Origin: Mesorhizobium amorphae CCNWGS0123
Lineage (GTDB): Bacteria > Pseudomonadota > Alphaproteobacteria > Rhizobiales > Rhizobiaceae
Assembly: GCF_001686985.1 (NCBI RefSeq)
Contig: NZ_CP015318.1
Span: forward strand, 2,354,001-2,418,000
Direction: 5' to 3'
Length of the DNA: 64,000 nucleotides
In this document: positions 9,153 through 17,567 of the stretch, in pieces
Layout: the number at the start of each line of letters is the position of its first letter
Numbering within the stretch: the first letter of the stretch is position 1
Notes under the pieces: generated by a model
What the model was told of the DNA's origin: nothing
The model's input: only the letters and a program-made list of their open reading frames with translations
Databases searched by the model: none
Position numbers and translations under genes: made by a program

Positions 9153-9302
9153 CGTTTCCACCTTGGCGGCCTGGGCGCGCCCGCGTCCTACGTCGCGTCC
9201 CCACCGTCCCTCAACATCGCTGGGGCAGTGATGGTTCCCCTCGCCGCCGCCACCCCTTTTGCACGATTTGAACAGGCGACGCTTGACTCCGGCAAAGCCT
9301 TG

Positions 9303-9330
9303 TGAAAAATTTTGCAGCAACTGATAAAAA
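9303..9330 (+). promoter_or_regulatory. Candidate operator upstream of the erythritol locus regulator
   Basis: An AT-rich island in otherwise GC-rich DNA lies just before the SorC-type gene. It contains AAAAATTTTG (9305-9314) followed by CAGCAA. A nearly identical element (AAAAATTTTG then ATGCAA) lies at 23579-23594, upstream of the DeoR-eryHI operon. Recurrence at the two promoters of one locus is the reason to call it an operator. Which of the two local regulators binds is unknown. Confidence 0.45.
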
Positions 9331-9345
9331 TATCAAAGGGCGGAA

Positions 9346-10320
9346 ATGGTTGGGTTCGGCAACGGCCTGCTGCGCGACGATGAGACCAGCATGGCGACCC
9401 GCGCCGCCTGGCTCCACTATGCCGGCGGCCTGACCCAGTCCGAGGTCGCCAAGCGGCTCGGGCTGACCAGCCTCAAGGCGCACCGCCTGATCACCAAGGC
9501 CAACCAGGAAGGGCTGGTCAAAGTCTATATCGACGGCGAAGTCTCCGAATGCGTCGCACTCGAGGACCAGCTCTCCGGCCGCTACGGCCTCGACTATTGC
9601 GAGGTGGTGCCGGACTTCGATTCCGAGGACCTGCCGCTCAAGGCGCTGGGCATTGCCGGCGCGCAGTTCCTCAAGCGCGAGATCGAGCGCGGCGAGGGCA
9701 CGCTGATCGGCGTCGGCCACGGCCGCACGCTCGCCGCCTGCGTCGAATACCTGCCGCGCATATCGGCCGAGGGAATCCGCTTCGTCTCGCTGCTCGGCGG
9801 CCTGACGCGGAAGTTTTCGGCCAATCCGCATGACGTTATCCATCGCCTGGCTGAACGCACCGGCGCCGAAGCCTATGTCATGCCGGTGCCGATGTTCGCC
9901 AACACCGCCGAGGACCGCACGGTGCTGCTCGGCCAGAAGGGCATCAGCGAGGTCTTCGATCTCGCTCGGTCGGCCGACCTTTTGATCGCCGGCATCGGTA
10001 CAGCCGAGCGCGAGGCCTCGCTGGTTGCCACCGGCATGATCGAGAAGGGCGAGATGGAGGAGACCCGCGGCAACGGCGCCGTCGGCGAGTTGCTCGGCCA
10101 TTTCTTCGACGCGGCCGGAAAGCCGGTGGCGACGACGGTGTCTAGCCGGGCGCTGGCCCTGGCGCGTGAAGACATCGCCAACCGCAGGATTGTCGCCGTC
10201 GCCGGCGGCAAGGTGAAGGTTCGTGCCATCAAGTCAGTGCTGGAGGGCCGCTATCTGAAGGGCCTGATAACCGACGAGCGGACGGCGCGATCGCTCGTGG
10301 AACAGACGCCGGTCGGGTAG
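9346..10320 (+). CDS. eryD: SorC-family sugar-responsive regulator (EryD-like)
   Basis: This 324-residue protein has an N-terminal helix-turn-helix of the SorC type (LHYAGGLTQSEVAKRLGLTSLKAHRLI, residues ~21-47). A sugar-phosphate-binding domain follows, containing GVGHGRTLAAC and a C-terminal VAGGKVKVRAIKSVL. In Brucella, EryD is a repressor of this family that is relieved by erythritol. Here the gene is first in the locus, 45 bases ahead of the transporter genes, instead of last as in Brucella eryABCD. An alternative ATG at 9376 would remove ten residues. The eryD name rests on family and context, so it is likely but not proven; another polyol could be the inducer. Confidence 0.7.
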   Translation: MVGFGNGLLRDDETSMATRAAWLHYAGGLTQSEVAKRLGLTSLKAHRLITKANQEGLVKVYIDGEVSECVALEDQLSGRYGLDYCEVVPDFDSEDLPLKALGIAGAQFLKREIERGEGTLIGVGHGRTLAACVEYLPRISAEGIRFVSLLGGLTRKFSANPHDVIHRLAERTGAEAYVMPVPMFANTAEDRTVLLGQKGISEVFDLARSADLLIAGIGTAEREASLVATGMIEKGEMEETRGNGAVGELLGHFFDAAGKPVATTVSSRALALAREDIANRRIVAVAGGKVKVRAIKSVLEGRYLKGLITDERTARSLVEQTPVG

Positions 10321-10365
10321 CCGGCAAAGCTTTGGTTGAAACTACCCTGTGGAGGAGAAGAGAAG

Positions 10366-11811
10366 ATGTATGAGAAAGAGAAAGACCTGATCGACGCGTT
10401 CATGCGCGGACAAGTCGATCGCCGCGGCCTGATCAGGGGCCTCGGAGCACTTGGCCTTGCCGCCGGAACGGCCGGCACGCTGCTCAACTTCGGACAGACC
10501 CGTGCGCTCGCCGCCGATTTCGACTGGCAGGCGCACAAGGGCAAGACCATCAAGCTCTTGCTCAACAAGCATCCCTATGCCGATGCGATGATCGCCAACC
10601 TCGAGAATTTCAAGCAGCTGACCGGCATGAACGTCGTCTATGACGTGTTCCCGGAAGACGTCTATTTCGACAAGGTCACGGCGGCGCTGTCGGCAAGCTC
10701 GCCGGAATACGATGCCTTCATGACCGGCGCCTACATGACCTGGACTTATGGCCCGGCCGGCTGGATCACCGACCTCAACGAATGGATCAAGGATCCAGCC
10801 AAGACCAATCCGAACTATGCCTGGGACGACTTCCTGCCCGGCGTCAGGAATTCCTGCGCCTGGAACGGCAAGCCGGGCGGCGAACTGGGTTCGGAAGACG
10901 CCAAGCAGTGGTGCATTCCGTGGGGCTTCGAGCAGAACAACATCACATACAACCACGGCATGTTCGAGAAGGCCGGCGTCAAGGTGCCCGGCAACATGGA
11001 CGAGCTGGTCGCCGCGGCCGCCAAGCTCACCAAGGACGTCGGTGGCGGCGTCTACGGCATCGGCGTGCGCGGCTCGCGCTCCTGGGCGACGATCCATCCC
11101 GGCTTCCTGTCGGCCTACGCCAATTTCGACCAGAAGGACCTGAACGTGTCGGCCGACGGCAAGCTGTCGGCCGCCATGAACACCGCCGAATCCAAGGCTT
11201 TCCACAAGCAGTGGGTGCAGATGATCCAGGAGAGCGGTCCGAAGGACTGGTCGACCTACACCTGGTATCAGGTCGGCACCGATCTTGGCGCCGGCGCCTC
11301 GGCGATGATCTTCGACGCCGACATCCTTGGCTACTTCATGAATGGCGGCGACAACAAGATGGCCGGCAAGCTCGCCTTCGCCGGCTTCAAGGCCAATCCG
11401 GCCGCCAAGGCGCCGACCCCGAACATCTGGATCTGGTCGCTGTCGATGTCCAACTTCTCCAAGGACAAGGACGCCACCTGGTACTTCATGCAATGGGCCT
11501 CCGGACCCGAGCATGCGCTGTTCGGCGCCACCAAGATGGACTTCGTCAATCCGGTCCGCCAGTCGGTCTGGAAGGACGATGTGTTCCGCGAGAAGCTGAA
11601 CAAGAGCTATCCCGGCTATGTCGAGATGTTCGACGCCTCGGCACCGGGCGCCAGCATCAAGTTCACGGCGCAGCCGCTGTTCTTCGACCTCACCACCGAA
11701 TGGGCGGCGACGCTGCAGAAGATGGTGGCCAAGGAAGTGCCGATCGACGAAGGCCTCGACAAGCTGGCCGAGAGCATCAATGGTCAGCTCAAGGAAGCTG
11801 GTCTCGGCTAA
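10366..11811 (+). CDS. Polyol ABC transporter substrate-binding protein
   Basis: This 481-residue extracellular solute-binding protein (family 1) starts at the ATG at 10366, directly behind GGAGGAGAAG. The N-terminus shows a twin-arginine-like signal, DRRGLIRG, followed by a hydrophobic stretch (LGALGLAAGTAGTLL) and ALAADF. Export by the Tat route is therefore possible. The body has typical family features such as AALSASSPEYDAF and WSLSMSNFSKD. It is the first of five genes (binding protein, two permeases, two ATPases) with the same layout as the rhizobial Mpt erythritol/ribitol/arabitol importer and the GlpSTPQV glycerol importer. Position between eryD and eryA makes erythritol the likely substrate. 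Confidence 0.85.
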   Translation: MYEKEKDLIDAFMRGQVDRRGLIRGLGALGLAAGTAGTLLNFGQTRALAADFDWQAHKGKTIKLLLNKHPYADAMIANLENFKQLTGMNVVYDVFPEDVYFDKVTAALSASSPEYDAFMTGAYMTWTYGPAGWITDLNEWIKDPAKTNPNYAWDDFLPGVRNSCAWNGKPGGELGSEDAKQWCIPWGFEQNNITYNHGMFEKAGVKVPGNMDELVAAAAKLTKDVGGGVYGIGVRGSRSWATIHPGFLSAYANFDQKDLNVSADGKLSAAMNTAESKAFHKQWVQMIQESGPKDWSTYTWYQVGTDLGAGASAMIFDADILGYFMNGGDNKMAGKLAFAGFKANPAAKAPTPNIWIWSLSMSNFSKDKDATWYFMQWASGPEHALFGATKMDFVNPVRQSVWKDDVFREKLNKSYPGYVEMFDASAPGASIKFTAQPLFFDLTTEWAATLQKMVAKEVPIDEGLDKLAESINGQLKEAGLG

Positions 11812-11823
11812 ATCGCGTGGCGT

Positions 11824-11933
11824 CTGGCCCGTTCCGGCGGGCCAGTTCGCCCACGCTGTTCTAGGTTTGCGACGCGGTGTCTGATGACATCGCCAATTCG
11901 CCCGACCGGCCGCCTGGCTCCCTTGGCGGCCGG
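11824..11933 (+). promoter_or_regulatory. Two hairpins between binding-protein and permease genes
   Basis: The 157-bp gap inside the transporter operon holds two perfect inverted repeats. One is CTGGCCC (11824-11830) with GGGCCAG (11839-11845). The other is CCGGCCGCC (11906-11914) with GGCGGCCGG (11925-11933). Neither is followed by a T-run, so full termination is unlikely. Such hairpins after a binding-protein gene usually protect its mRNA or reduce read-through, giving more binding protein than permease. Confidence 0.55.
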
Positions 11934-11968
11934 CAGGGCGAAGCAACAGGAATGATGGAGCACAGCGG

Positions 11969-12892
11969 ATGACCGCGGCGACAGTGCAGAGGGCCAGACC
12001 CTCCGGCTTCAGGATCAGCAAGCGGGCTCTGCCCTACCTCCTCAGCCTGCCGGCCCTGCTGGTCTGCATCGGCATCCTGATCCCGTTCCTGACCTCTGTG
12101 GTCTACTCCTTCCAGCGCTACCGGCTGAGCCAGCCCTGGGCACGGCAGTTCAACTGGGGCGACAACTACATCTCCTTCTTCACCGACCCGAAGTTCTGGA
12201 ACACGCTGCAGGTCTCGCTGCTCTATGCCGGCATCACCGTCGTGCTCGAACTGCTGCTCGGCCTCGCCATCGCCATGCTGCTGCAGAAGCGCTCGACGCT
12301 CAACAATTTCATCTCGATCATGCTCTTGATGCCGCTGATGACGGCGCCGGCGCTGGCCGCACTGATGTGGAAGCTGATGACCAATCCGGGCTTCGGCGTG
12401 CTGAGCTATCTCGCCAGCCTCATCGGCCTGCAGGATTTCCGCTGGGCTTCATCGCCGTCGACGGCGCTGTTGACCGTCGTGCTGGTCGACATCTGGGTCT
12501 ACACGCCTTTCATCATGATCCTGCTGCTGGCCGGCCTGCGCAGCCTGCCGACACAGCCCTTCGAGGCGGCGGCCCTTGATGGCGTGCCGAGGAGCTTCGT
12601 CTTCTTCCGCATCACCCTGCCGATGCTGACGCCCTACATACTGACGGCGACGCTGTTTCGCCTGCTCGATTCCATCCAGCAATTCGACATCATCTACGCT
12701 ATGACCCAAGGCGGGCCCGGCGACACGCTGACTGTCTTCCAGGTCGAGGCCTATCTCAACTTCTTCCAGTCGACCAATGTCGGCCGCTCGGCGGCACTGA
12801 TGATCATCCTGTGGGCGATCACCTATTTCCTGTCGAACATCTTCATCAAGAACTGGCTGCGGCTGCGCGAACGCGCCCGCGGGCAGGCATAG
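11969..12892 (+). CDS. Polyol ABC transporter permease (first)
   Basis: This is a 307-residue inner-membrane permease of the carbohydrate MalF/UgpA type with six predicted membrane segments. The first is ALPYLLSLPALLVCIGILIPF. The coupling-helix (EAA) motif reads EAAALDGVPRSFVFFRITLPML, the loop that contacts the ATPase subunits. The start is the ATG at 11969, after GATGGAGCACAG. Nine bases separate it from the second permease. Together with the next gene it would form the transmembrane channel of the importer. Confidence 0.88.
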   Translation: MTAATVQRARPSGFRISKRALPYLLSLPALLVCIGILIPFLTSVVYSFQRYRLSQPWARQFNWGDNYISFFTDPKFWNTLQVSLLYAGITVVLELLLGLAIAMLLQKRSTLNNFISIMLLMPLMTAPALAALMWKLMTNPGFGVLSYLASLIGLQDFRWASSPSTALLTVVLVDIWVYTPFIMILLLAGLRSLPTQPFEAAALDGVPRSFVFFRITLPMLTPYILTATLFRLLDSIQQFDIIYAMTQGGPGDTLTVFQVEAYLNFFQSTNVGRSAALMIILWAITYFLSNIFIKNWLRLRERARGQA

Positions 12893-12901
12893 GAGGCCGG
12901 G

Positions 12902-13759
12902 ATGGAACACACCTCGCTTCTCGAACGCGTCCTGCGCGGCATAGCGCTGACGCTGGTCGTCATCTTCTTCATGTTTCCGATCGTCTGGATCTTCATGATG
13001 TCGTTCCAGACCAACGAGACCATCCTGCGCATTCCGCCGCAGCTGGTCTTCGAGCCGACCTTGGCCAACTACACCGCCCTGATCACCGGCAAGCTGGAGA
13101 CGGCATCGGGCACGCTCGACATCGCCTTCATGCGCAACCTCTGGAATTCGGTGTTCCTGTCGGTCACATCGGTTGCCGTCGCGCTGCTGCTCGGCGTTCC
13201 AGCCGCCTACGCCTTTGCCCGGCACAAGTTCCGCGGCTCTGAGGATATCGCCTTCACGCTGCTGTCCTTCCGCTTCGCGCCGGCGCTGCTGGTGCTGCTG
13301 CCGCTGACCCTCTACTTCCAGAAGCTCGGGCTGGCCAACACCTATTTCGGCCTGATCTGGGTCTACCAGCTGATCTGCCTGCCGCTGATCCTGTGGATCG
13401 TGCGCGGCTATTTCGAGGACATTCCGGCCGACATCGAATACGCCTATCGCATCGGCGGCCATTCCTGGTTCGCCACCTTCCGCAAGATCGCGCTGCCGCT
13501 CGCCGGCCCCGGCATCGCGGCGGCGGGCCTGCTCGCCTTCATCTTCGCCTGGAACAATTTCGTCTTCGCGCTGGTGCTCGCTTCCGCCGACAAGCAGCCG
13601 GTGACCGTCGGCGCGCTCGCCTTCATCACTTCCTCGGGCATCCAGTACGGCCAGATCTCGGCCGCGATCGTGCTGTCGATCACGCCGACGCTGGCGCTTG
13701 CCCTCTACGCGCAGCGCTACCTCGTCGAAGGCCTGTCGCTCGGCGCGGTGAAAGGATAG
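12902..13759 (+). CDS. Polyol ABC transporter permease (second)
   Basis: This is a 285-residue permease of the MalG/UgpE type with six membrane segments, preceded by a strong AGGAGG. Its EAA loop is degenerate compared with the first permease, reading IEYAYRIGGHSWFATFRKIALPL; the usual EAA-x3-DGA core is IEYAYRIGG. The start of the protein is short and cytoplasmic (MEHTSLLERVLRG). It pairs with the upstream permease and is followed after five bases by the first ATPase gene. Confidence 0.87.
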   Translation: MEHTSLLERVLRGIALTLVVIFFMFPIVWIFMMSFQTNETILRIPPQLVFEPTLANYTALITGKLETASGTLDIAFMRNLWNSVFLSVTSVAVALLLGVPAAYAFARHKFRGSEDIAFTLLSFRFAPALLVLLPLTLYFQKLGLANTYFGLIWVYQLICLPLILWIVRGYFEDIPADIEYAYRIGGHSWFATFRKIALPLAGPGIAAAGLLAFIFAWNNFVFALVLASADKQPVTVGALAFITSSGIQYGQISAAIVLSITPTLALALYAQRYLVEGLSLGAVKG

Positions 13760-13764
13760 GTCCG

Positions 13765-14883
13765 ATGGCAAGCCTTGAACTGAAAAATGTCGTCAAGCGC
13801 TACAAGAGCCAGACCGTGCTGGACGATCTGTCGCTGACCGTCGCCGATGGCGAGACGCTGGTCCTGTTCGGCCCATCCGGCGCCGGCAAGACGGTGCTGC
13901 TGCGCCTCGTCGCCGGCGTCATCGATCCCGATGAGGGCAAGATCCTCATCGGCGGCGAGGACATGACCGACGTCGATGCCGAGTTCCGCGGCGTCGGCAT
14001 GGCGTTCCAGAATTTCGCGCTGTTTCCGCATATGACCGCCTTCGACAACATCGCGTCGCCGCTCGAAGCCAGGCACTCCTCGAAAGGCGTGATCAAGGCC
14101 GGCGTCGAGAGCGTCGCCAAGCTGCTCAAGATCGACCATGTGCTGAGCCACAAGCCGCGAGCCCTGTCCAATGGCCAGAAGCAGCGCACCGCACTTGCCC
14201 GCGCTCTGGTCGGATCGCCGCCGTTGCTGCTGCTCGACGATCCCTTGCGCAACGTCGACGCCAAATTGCGTTTCGAGATGCGGCTCGAACTGCCGAGGCT
14301 TTTGCACGATCGTGGCGCGACCGTCATCTATGTCACCCAGGACTACAAGGAGGCGATGGCGCTCGGCAACCGCATTGCCGTGATGTCGCAAGGCGTCATC
14401 CGGCAGCTCGGCACGCCCGAGCAGATCTATCGTGAGCCGGCTAATATCGAGATCGCCAGGCTGTTCGGCGACCCGACCATCAACCTGCTCGACGTCAAGC
14501 CGGCGCGCGATGCCAAGGGCATCTATGTCGGCCTGTCGAATGTGCAGGTCCATCTCGCCGGCGCCTTTGAGGCAGCGGTCGGGCGCGACTGCGTCATCGG
14601 GCTGCGGCCCGAAGCGCTGAGCTTCGTCAACGAGGCCACACCCGGCGCTTTTCCGGTGACGGTCGAGGCCGAGACGCCGCTCAACGAGAAGATCGTCACG
14701 CTGGTGCGCACCGTGCGCGGCCGCGAAATCCTGGTCTCGCGTCCGGCCGGAGCCCCGGGCCAGGCCGAAGGCAAGGCCCACATCGCCGTCGACAGCAAAA
14801 GCGCGCTTCTGTTCGATCACGCGAGCGGCGAGCGCATCGGTGCCAACAAGGTCGTCAATTTGCGCAGCGGAGAAGCGGCATGA
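13765..14883 (+). CDS. ABC transporter ATPase with altered catalytic residues
   Basis: This 372-residue ATPase has an N-terminal nucleotide-binding domain and a C-terminal MalK-like regulatory (TOBE) domain. Walker A is canonical (GPSGAGKT, 36-43) and the Q-loop glutamine is present (Q82). Three positions are unusual. The signature reads LSNGQ (134-138) instead of LSGGQ. The catalytic glutamate after Walker B is D159 (LLLLDDP). The switch histidine is Q192 (VTQDY). Such substitutions usually mark a degenerate ATP site in a heterodimeric ATPase pair. The gene overlaps the next ATPase gene by four bases (ATGA), consistent with a heterodimer. The same two-ATPase layout is seen in the rhizobial glycerol importer (GlpS/GlpT). 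Confidence 0.88.
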   Translation: MASLELKNVVKRYKSQTVLDDLSLTVADGETLVLFGPSGAGKTVLLRLVAGVIDPDEGKILIGGEDMTDVDAEFRGVGMAFQNFALFPHMTAFDNIASPLEARHSSKGVIKAGVESVAKLLKIDHVLSHKPRALSNGQKQRTALARALVGSPPLLLLDDPLRNVDAKLRFEMRLELPRLLHDRGATVIYVTQDYKEAMALGNRIAVMSQGVIRQLGTPEQIYREPANIEIARLFGDPTINLLDVKPARDAKGIYVGLSNVQVHLAGAFEAAVGRDCVIGLRPEALSFVNEATPGAFPVTVEAETPLNEKIVTLVRTVRGREILVSRPAGAPGQAEGKAHIAVDSKSALLFDHASGERIGANKVVNLRSGEAA

Positions 14884-16004
14884 GCGCCAGCGCAATCACC
14901 ATTTCCGGCGTCGACAAGTTCTATGGTCCGATCGACCGTGGCGTGCACGCGGTCAAGAACCTGACGATGGAGATCGCCAAGGGCGAGATCGTAGCGCTGC
15001 TCGGCTCGTCCGGCTGCGGCAAGACGTCGACACTACGCATGATCGCCGGCTTCGAGGAGGTCTCGCGCGGCGCGATCTCGGTTGGCGGCCGCAAGGTGCA
15101 TACGCTGGCGCCGGTCAAGCGCAATGTGGCGATGGCCTTCGAGGGCTACTCGCTCTATCCGCCGCTCACCGTACGCGAGAACATGGCCTTTGCGCTCAAG
15201 GCGGCCCGGCTGCCGAAGAGCGAGGTCGACGCCAAGGTCGCCAGCATCGCCAAATTGCTCGAGATCGAGGACATACTGGAGCGCTATCCGAGCTCGATCT
15301 CCGGCGGCCAGCAGCAGCGCGCCAGCCTCGGCCGGGCGCTGATCCGCAATGCCGACCTGCACCTGCTCGACGAGCCGATGGGCCAGCTCGAGCCGCAGCT
15401 GCGCGCCGTGCTCCGCGGCCGCATCAAGCACTTCATCAAGGAGCGCGGCCTGACCGCGATCCTGGTCACGCACGACCAGACCGAGGCCAATGCGCTGGCC
15501 GACCGTATCGCGGTGATGGAAGGCGGCGTGCTGCAGCAGTTCGACACGCCCGACATGATCAAACGGCGGCCAGCCAATTTGTTCACGGGCACCTTCGTCG
15601 GCGAACCGCCGATGAACGTCTTCGAAGCCTATGTCGGCAATACCGTCGGCAAGATCAGTCTTAAGCTGCCCGATGGGCTGTCGCTCGACTACGACAAGGA
15701 CGCTTTCAGCGCCCCGGTCCGCGACCAGTTGCTCAACCGCGAGCGCGTGGTGATCGGCGTCAGGCCCTATGCGGTGCGTCGCTCGAAGGACGGCGTGCCG
15801 GCCACCGTTTCGGCCAACCAATGGCTCGGCGACCAGACGCATATCGCCGCCGATTTCGCCGGCGGCTCGCTGGTGCTGGTCGAGCACGACCGCACCCGGC
15901 TGGAGCTGGGCGCGCCGATCAATGTCAGCATCGACCCGAAGAACCTGCATGTCTTCGACCAGGCGAGCGGCAACGCGATTTCGCACGGGATGGAGCTTGC
16001 CTGA
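14880..16004 (+). CDS. ABC transporter ATPase, catalytic partner
   Basis: This 374-residue ATPase of the UgpC/MalK type has Walker A GSSGCGKT (42-49), signature ISGGQ (140-144), Walker B with the catalytic E165 (LHLLDEP) and the switch H198 (VTHDQ), all canonical. The Q-loop glutamine is replaced by E88 in AFEGYSLYP, and the D-loop reads GQLEP. It therefore complements the degenerate first ATPase: its intact Walker B and H-loop would face the first protein's LSNGQ signature. The C-terminal half is a TOBE-type regulatory domain. Its TGA shares one base with the ATG of eryA, so transport and the first catabolic step are coupled. Confidence 0.88.
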   Translation: MSASAITISGVDKFYGPIDRGVHAVKNLTMEIAKGEIVALLGSSGCGKTSTLRMIAGFEEVSRGAISVGGRKVHTLAPVKRNVAMAFEGYSLYPPLTVRENMAFALKAARLPKSEVDAKVASIAKLLEIEDILERYPSSISGGQQQRASLGRALIRNADLHLLDEPMGQLEPQLRAVLRGRIKHFIKERGLTAILVTHDQTEANALADRIAVMEGGVLQQFDTPDMIKRRPANLFTGTFVGEPPMNVFEAYVGNTVGKISLKLPDGLSLDYDKDAFSAPVRDQLLNRERVVIGVRPYAVRRSKDGVPATVSANQWLGDQTHIAADFAGGSLVLVEHDRTRLELGAPINVSIDPKNLHVFDQASGNAISHGMELA

Positions 16005-17557
16005 TGCGGGATGTGCTGATCGGCATCGACGCCGGCACGTCTGTCATCAAGTCCGTCGCCTTCGACACGGCGGGCCGGCAGATCGCGGCCGCGGCGCTGC
16101 CGAACAAATACGAGACACTGCCCGGCGGCGGCGCCGAGCAGGATCTGGCGCGCACCTGGGCCGATACGGCGACCACGTTGCGCCAGCTTGCCGACAAGGT
16201 GCCTGATCTCGCCAGCCGCGTCATCGCCGTCGCGGTGACCGGGCAGGGCGACGGCACCTGGTTGATCGACGCCGAGGGCGAGCCGGTCGCCAAGGGCTGG
16301 CTATGGCTCGACGCGCGCGCCGCCTCCGTGGTCGAGGAGATCCGTGCCCGGCCCGAGGACCGGCTGCGTTTCGAAAAGACCGGCAGCGGTCTCGCCGCCT
16401 GCCAGCAGGGATCGCAGTTCGCGTTCATCAAGCGCAACATGCCGGGCATGCTCACGAGCGCCGCGACGGCGTTCCACTGCAAGGATTGGCTCTATTTCCG
16501 GCTGACCGGCGAGCGCGCCACCGATCCGTCGGAAGGGACCTTCACCTTCGGCGACTTCCGCACCCGCGATTACTCCGACGATGTGCTCGATGTGCTCGGC
16601 GTCGGCGATCTCCGGCATCTCCTGCCTGACATCGTCGATGGCACCAGGCAAAGCGCTGCGCTGTCCAAGGCGGCCGCCGATGTCACCGGCCTGCTCGCCG
16701 GCACGCCGGTCGTGCTCGCCTATGTCGACGTCGTCTGCACCGCGCTTGGCGCCGGCCTGTTCGACCGGCAGCGCAAACCGGGCTGCACCATCATCGGCTC
16801 GACCGGCATGCATATGCGGCTTGCCGAGACGGCCGACGAGGTGCAGCTGAATGAGGCCGCGACCGGCTATACGATGGCGATGCCGGCGCCCGGCGTGTTC
16901 GCGCAACTCCAGTCGAACATGGCGGCGACGCTCAACATCGACTGGGTCCTCGGCCTCGCCTCCGGCATCCTCGCTTCGCAAGGGATTTCGCGCTCGAATG
17001 GCGAAATGATCGCGCTGGTCGACCAGTGGATCGCATCGTCGAAGCCGGCGTCGCTGATCTACCAGCCCTACGTGTCGGAGGCCGGCGAGCGCGGGCCGTT
17101 CGTCGATGCCAATGCCAGGGCCGGTTTCGTCGGCATTTCCTCGCGCCACGGCTATGCCGACATGGTGCGCGCCGTCTTCGAAGGACTGGCCTTCGCGGCG
17201 CGCGATTGCTACGCCGCCATGGGCCCGCTGCCCAAGGAAGTCCGCCTTACCGGCGGCGCGGCGAGAAGCCCGGCCCTGCGAAAAATCCTGGGTGCCGCGG
17301 TTGGCGCCGACATCCGCACCAGCGAGCGCGAAGAGGCGGGCGCGGCGGGTGCCGCGATGATCGCGGCGGTGTGCGTCGGCCAGTACCGGACGATGGACGA
17401 TTGCGTCGCCGAATGGGTCACGCCGCTGCTCGGTGCGGCCGAGCCGAGCGACCAAAAGCTTGCCGCCATCTACGAGGCGATGGCCCCGTCCTACACATTG
17501 GCGCATGAGGCGCTGCGTCCGGTCTGGCGGTCGATGGCCGCGTCGAAAGCACATTGA
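16004..17557 (+). CDS. eryA: Erythritol kinase (FGGY family)
   Basis: This 517-residue kinase has the FGGY N-terminal phosphate motif GIDAGTSVIKSVAFD (residues ~6-20). It also has VTGQGDGTWLIDAEG, typical of EryA, and the C-terminal ATP motif RLTGGAARSPALRK. Length and many stretches agree with Brucella EryA as I remember it (FHCKDWLYF, QLQSNMAATLNIDW, GLAFAARDCYAAMG). EryA phosphorylates erythritol to L-erythritol 4-phosphate in the cytoplasm. It is embedded in the importer operon directly after the ATPase genes. Ribitol or another polyol kinase is the alternative, but neighbouring eryB and eryC favour erythritol. Confidence 0.88.
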   Translation: MRDVLIGIDAGTSVIKSVAFDTAGRQIAAAALPNKYETLPGGGAEQDLARTWADTATTLRQLADKVPDLASRVIAVAVTGQGDGTWLIDAEGEPVAKGWLWLDARAASVVEEIRARPEDRLRFEKTGSGLAACQQGSQFAFIKRNMPGMLTSAATAFHCKDWLYFRLTGERATDPSEGTFTFGDFRTRDYSDDVLDVLGVGDLRHLLPDIVDGTRQSAALSKAAADVTGLLAGTPVVLAYVDVVCTALGAGLFDRQRKPGCTIIGSTGMHMRLAETADEVQLNEAATGYTMAMPAPGVFAQLQSNMAATLNIDWVLGLASGILASQGISRSNGEMIALVDQWIASSKPASLIYQPYVSEAGERGPFVDANARAGFVGISSRHGYADMVRAVFEGLAFAARDCYAAMGPLPKEVRLTGGAARSPALRKILGAAVGADIRTSEREEAGAAGAAMIAAVCVGQYRTMDDCVAEWVTPLLGAAEPSDQKLAAIYEAMAPSYTLAHEALRPVWRSMAASKAH

Positions 17558-17567
17558 GAAGTCGAGC

